This document shows positions 61,197-64,000 of a stretch of 64,000 nucleotides of DNA, piece after piece. Origin of the DNA: Streptomyces sp. 130 (lineage in GTDB: Bacteria > Actinomycetota > Actinomycetes > Streptomycetales > Streptomycetaceae); contig NZ_VJNO01000032.1 of assembly GCF_007096885.1 (NCBI RefSeq), forward strand, positions 1 through 64,000. Reading direction: 5' to 3'. Numbering within the stretch: the stretch's first letter is position 1; each line of letters begins with the position of its first letter. Below the pieces are notes generated by a model. That model made no database searches, had not been told where the DNA came from, and saw only the letters and a list, made by a program, of their open reading frames with translations. The position numbers and the translations under genes were made by a program.

Positions 61197-62432
61197 GTGC
61201 ACGACACGACCGCACTGCTGGTGGAGCTCGGCTCCGTCATCCTGGGACTCGGCATCATCGGGCGGTTCGCCGGCCGGATAGGGCTCTCGCCGATCCCCCT
61301 CTATCTGCTGGCCGGGCTGGCCTTCGGCGAGGGCGGGCTGCTGCCGCTCGGGGCCAGTGAGGAGTTCACCGCCGTCGGCGCCGAGATCGGCGTCATCCTG
61401 CTGCTGCTCCTGCTCGGCCTGGAATACAGCGCCTCCGAGCTGGTGACCAGCCTGAAGACGCAGTACCCGTCCGGTGCCGTGGACTTCGTGCTCAACGCGA
61501 CCCCGGGCGCGGTCGCCGCGCTGCTGCTCGGCTGGGGCCCGGTCGGGGCCGTCGCGCTCGCCGGTGTGACCTGGATCTCCTCTTCCGGCGTGATCGCGAA
61601 GGTCCTCGCGGACCTGGGACGGCTCGGCAACCGGGAGACCCCGGTCATCCTCGGGGTGCTGGTCATCGAGGACCTGTCGATGGCGGTCTACCTGCCGCTG
61701 CTCACCGCGATGCTCGCGGGCGTCGGCTTCGCCGGCGGCAGCATCGCCCTGCTGATCGCGCTCGGCACGGTCGGCCTGGTGCTCTACCTCGCGCTGCGGC
61801 ACGGCCGGCTGATCAGCCGCGCGGTCTCCTCCGACAATCCGGAGATGCTGCTGCTCGTCGTGCTCGGGCTGACCGTCCTGGTCGCCGGCGTGGCCCAGCA
61901 GCTCCAGGTGTCGGCCGCCGTGGGCGCGTTCCTCGTCGGCATCGCGCTCTCCGGTGAGGTCGCGGAGGGCGCGCGCAAGCTGCTGACCCCGCTGCGGGAC
62001 CTGTTCGCCGCCGTCTTCTTCGTGTTCTTCGGGCTCTCCACCAATCCGGCCGAGATCCCGCCGGTGCTGCTGCCGGCCGCGCTGCTCGCCGTCGTCACCG
62101 TCTTCACGAAGATCGGCACCGGCTGGTACGCGGCCCGGCGCGCCGGCATCGGACCGCGCGGGCGCTGGCGGGCGGGCGGCACGCTCGTCGCGCGCGGCGA
62201 GTTCTCCATCGTCATCGCCGGCCTGGCCGTGGCGACGGAACCCCGCATCGGCCCCATCGCCACCGCGTACGTCCTGATCCTGGTCATCGTCGGCCCGCTC
62301 ACCGCGCGCTGGACCCAGCCGGTGGTCGAGCGCGTCCGGAAGTGGCGCGGCAAGGACGGTGCGTCCGCCGCGTCCACGGGCACCGCGCCGGTCCCCCCGG
62401 CCCGGGAAGAGGTCTCGGCCTCGTCCGAGTGA
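61197..62432 (+). CDS. CPA2-family K+(Na+)/H+ antiporter (KhtU/KefB-like)
   Basis: The 411-residue protein has 12 to 13 membrane helices of the CPA2 type: GLSPIPLYLLAGLAFGEGG, GVTWISSSGVIAKVLADLG, VVLGLTVLVAGVAQQLQVSA and VFFVFFGLSTNPAEIP. It exports K+ or Na+ in exchange for protons and is gated by the preceding TrkA-C subunit. The GTG at 61197 has GGAGGG upstream. It lacks the fused RCK domain of KefB, as expected for a two-gene system. Its last codons lie in a short tandem repeat. Confidence 0.88.
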   Translation: MHDTTALLVELGSVILGLGIIGRFAGRIGLSPIPLYLLAGLAFGEGGLLPLGASEEFTAVGAEIGVILLLLLLGLEYSASELVTSLKTQYPSGAVDFVLNATPGAVAALLLGWGPVGAVALAGVTWISSSGVIAKVLADLGRLGNRETPVILGVLVIEDLSMAVYLPLLTAMLAGVGFAGGSIALLIALGTVGLVLYLALRHGRLISRAVSSDNPEMLLLVVLGLTVLVAGVAQQLQVSAAVGAFLVGIALSGEVAEGARKLLTPLRDLFAAVFFVFFGLSTNPAEIPPVLLPAALLAVVTVFTKIGTGWYAARRAGIGPRGRWRAGGTLVARGEFSIVIAGLAVATEPRIGPIATAYVLILVIVGPLTARWTQPVVERVRKWRGKDGASAASTGTAPVPPAREEVSASSE

Positions 62433-62530
62433 GGCAGCCGCCTCTCCCCGCCTCGTCCGAGTGAGGCAGCCGCCTCGCCCGAGTGAGGCAGCCGCCTCGT
62501 CCGGCCTCCGAGTAGGCAGCCGCCGCGTCC
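62419..62530. repeat. short tandem repeats spanning a stop codon
   Basis: Four copies of CCGAGTGAGGCAGCCGCCTC, imperfect, recur every 23-31 bases from inside the antiporter gene end through its TGA and 100 bases beyond. Each copy contains the same GAGTGAG, so the stop codon is itself repeated. No gene follows in frame. Confidence 0.75.
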
Positions 62531-62552
62531 GGGCAGCCGGGTCCGCGTGGTG

Positions 62553-63098
62553 TCAGGCCCTCGCCGGCAGGTCCGGCGCCCAGCCCAGCGGGTAGGCGTC
62601 GGTGCCCTCCGCGGGGGCCGCCGCCTCGCCGCCCGCGTCGGTGAACGCCCGCAGCGCGTCGATCAGCGCGGCGCGCTGCTCGGGCGCGATGCGCTCCACG
62701 ATCGAGGCGACCTCCCGGCGGCGGCCCGCCGTGACCTCCTCGACCAGGCGGTGGCCCTCGGGCGTCACCCGCAGCACCGTCTCGCGGCGGTTGGCCGGAT
62801 TGACCTGCCGCTCGGCGAGGCCCGCCGCGATCAGCCGGTCGAGCATCCGCATCGCGGTCGAGGGGTTCACGCCGAGGCGCTCGGCGAGGGTGACGAGCTT
62901 GGCCTCCCCGTGGGTGGAGAGCACCACGAGCAGCCGGAACTGGGGCAGCGTCACCCGGTCCTCGACCGCCGCGAGCGACCGGGCGGACACCGCGACCAGC
63001 AGTCGCGACGCGGTCAGCACCGCGCGCGTCACCGCGTCGACGTCGTCCCGGTCCGGGGCGGTCGGGGGGTCATCGGGTGCCTGTCCGTGCGCGGCCAT
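62553..63098 (-). CDS. MarR-family transcriptional regulator
   Basis: The 181-residue regulator has the MarR winged helix: LTLPQFRLLVVLSTHGEAKL-like segment, then LAERLGVNPSTAMRMLDRLI and AGLAERQVNPANRRETVLRV, followed by dimerisation helices. MarR proteins respond to small aromatic compounds or oxidants. The ATG at 63096-63098 faces the divergent oxidoreductase gene across 131 bases with a repeated operator-like motif. Regulation of that neighbour and of itself is likely. Confidence 0.85.
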   Translation of the reverse strand: MAAHGQAPDDPPTAPDRDDVDAVTRAVLTASRLLVAVSARSLAAVEDRVTLPQFRLLVVLSTHGEAKLVTLAERLGVNPSTAMRMLDRLIAAGLAERQVNPANRRETVLRVTPEGHRLVEEVTAGRRREVASIVERIAPEQRAALIDALRAFTDAGGEAAAPAEGTDAYPLGWAPDLPARA

Positions 63099-63200
63099 GC
63101 CCCTTTCTACCGCGCCCGGCGCGCGTACTCGAACCCGCGGTCATCCGATGCGGAAACGCGGCCCAACCGGTACCGGACCGACAGCGGCGCACACTGGCAC

Positions 63201-63225
63201 CAACGTTTGTTTTGTGCAACGTTTG
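63201..63225. promoter_or_regulatory. repeated operator-like motif in the MarR/oxidoreductase gap
   Basis: CAACGTTTG occurs at 63201-63209 and 63217-63225, 16 bases apart, each containing the dyad AACGTT. The stretch is A/T-rich for this genome and lies 5 bases before the oxidoreductase start. Confidence 0.55.
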
Positions 63226-63229
63226 CATA

Positions 63230-63742
63230 GTGACGCATGAACCCGCGGCTTCGCCCGCTCCCCGGCGCCCGGCCCCGCCGACCGGCTGGCGGCGCACCGC
63301 CTTCCGGCTGCCCGTCCACATGTTCCGCATGGGGCTCGGGCCGCTCTTCGGGGGCCGGCTGCTGCTGCTCGTCCACACCGGCCGCGTCTCGGGCCTCCCC
63401 CGCCGGACCGCCATCGAGGTCGTGGAGGCGGGCACCCACGAGGGCCGGGCCTGCTGGACCGTCGCCTCCGGCTTCGGCCCCGGCGCGGACTGGTTCCGCA
63501 ATCTGGAGCGCACCCCGCACGCCACGGTGCAGGTCGGCCGCCGGTTCCACGCGGTGACCGCGCAGGTGCTGACCGCCGAGGAGGGCGGCGAGCTGATGGC
63601 ACGGTACGCGCCCCGCCACCCCAGGGTCGCCCGCCGGCTCTCCGCGTACATGGGCTTCGAGGTGGACGGCGGTACGGAGGACTACCGGCGGGTGGGCAGG
63701 TCGATCCCGTTCGTCCGGCTCACCGAGGGCGCGAAGCGCTGA
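63230..63742 (+). CDS. deazaflavin-dependent nitroreductase-family oxidoreductase
   Basis: The 170-residue protein belongs to the DDN/F420H2-dependent split-barrel family: RLPVHMFRMGLGPLFGGRLL, LVHTGRVSGLPRRTAIEV, TVASGFGPGADWFRNLERTP, and HAVTAQVL. It would reduce substrates with F420H2. The GTG at 63230 is the only start that gives a family-like N-terminus; ATG 63237 is in another frame. The -10-like CATAGT overlaps the start, so the message may start at the GTG. It is divergent from a MarR gene. Confidence 0.77.
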   Translation: MTHEPAASPAPRRPAPPTGWRRTAFRLPVHMFRMGLGPLFGGRLLLLVHTGRVSGLPRRTAIEVVEAGTHEGRACWTVASGFGPGADWFRNLERTPHATVQVGRRFHAVTAQVLTAEEGGELMARYAPRHPRVARRLSAYMGFEVDGGTEDYRRVGRSIPFVRLTEGAKR

Positions 63743-63749
63743 CCCTCCC

Positions 63750-64000
63750 TCACTCCCGCGCCGGTCCGGGTTCCCCCACGGGGTGCGGGCGGGGCGCTCC
63801 CGGCCGGTACAGGAACAGGGTGACGACGAGGCCGAGGGCGAAGAAGCCCGCGGACCACCAGTACGCGGTGGCGTAGCTCTCCAGCTGGGCCCGGGCGACG
63901 ACGGGCGGGGTCGGCCTGCGGCACACCAGGTAGTTCGTGGCGGCGCTGGTCGCGAGGGTGTTCAGCAGGGCCGTGCCGATGGAGCCGCCGACCTGCTGGC
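63750..64000 (-). CDS. MFS exporter (DHA2-type), C-terminal part, cut by the window
   Basis: The visible 83 codons read QQVGGSIGTALLNTLATSAA, then YWWSAGFFALGLVVTLFLYR and end GEPGPARE-TGA. QQVGG(S)IGTA is the conserved motif of the 14-helix EmrB/QacA exporters. The rest of the gene lies beyond the window. Confidence 0.8.
   Translation of the reverse strand, partial: QQVGGSIGTALLNTLATSAATNYLVCRRPTPPVVARAQLESYATAYWWSAGFFALGLVVTLFLYRPGAPRPHPVGEPGPARE

Overview
The window is a piece of a high-GC actinobacterial chromosome, almost certainly Streptomyces or a close relative. The signs are third-position G/C bias in every core gene, GTG/TTG starts, many leaderless-looking starts (a TANNNT box 6-8 bases before the start codon), a parS-type site, and the conserved order fba-pyrE, clpB, hspR-dnaJ-grpE-dnaK, dcd. 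The names given are family recognition by eye; no database search was run.

Layout. 1-9 kb: fba, a palindrome containing a parS-like 14-mer, pyrE, a mutarotase-like gene, an SRPBCC membrane protein, a membrane-embedded spermidine-synthase-like protein, DUF2617, a Gly/Cys/His-rich small protein, an aminotransferase and a YbjN-like protein. 9-21 kb: the heat-shock block (clpB and dnaK-grpE-dnaJ-hspR), both units carrying HspR (HAIR) operators. Inserted between them is an accessory island: a secreted peptide with DVSWD repeats, a translationally coupled small Rieske-like protein, and three paralogous LuxR-type regulators. 21-25.2 kb: a degenerate sugar transferase, a large Fe-S oxidoreductase and a Yip1-like membrane protein.

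25.3-31.7 kb is an integrated element of about 6.4 kb of the pSAM2/AICE type: serine integrase, RepSA-like initiator, zinc-ribbon protein, KorSA-like GntR repressor with three matching operators, a PPOX flavoprotein, and about 1.5 kb of inverted repeats and small ORFs. No transfer gene is visible. The element sits in the 3' end of a phosphoribosyltransferase gene downstream of dcd. The displaced native gene end is still readable at the far left junction, and the element supplies a substitute C-terminus. A second insertion lies at tRNA-Gly(CCC): a 43-bp near-exact copy of the tRNA 3' half lies 1.05 kb downstream and encloses a vapBC-type toxin-antitoxin pair with no integrase. A decayed vapC copy lies just outside it.

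35-49 kb: a glyoxalase-fold protein, GPP34 protein, Spo0M, PASTA-like protein, glycosyltransferase, secreted GH11 xylanase with CBM2 and xylanase-type operators, a large membrane protein, a 640-bp tandem repeat array, an MMPL exporter-histidine kinase-response regulator operon, an acetyltransferase and a PGRP-type amidase. 49-64 kb: two crcB fluoride channels around a truncated DUF190 gene, a DEAD-box helicase, an XRE/ImmA-like/MAB_1171c/PAP2 operon, a PAS-GAF-SpoIIE phosphatase, the scar of a deleted AraC-MFS pair, a peroxiredoxin, an NfeD-like/flotillin pair, a K+/H+ antiporter with its regulatory subunit, a MarR regulator divergent from a deazaflavin-dependent oxidoreductase, and the end of an MFS exporter.

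The most rewarding parts are the gene-end-swapping element, the integrase-less toxin-antitoxin island at tRNA-Gly, the DVSWD peptide/Rieske-like/triple-regulator island, and the long intergenic repeat array.
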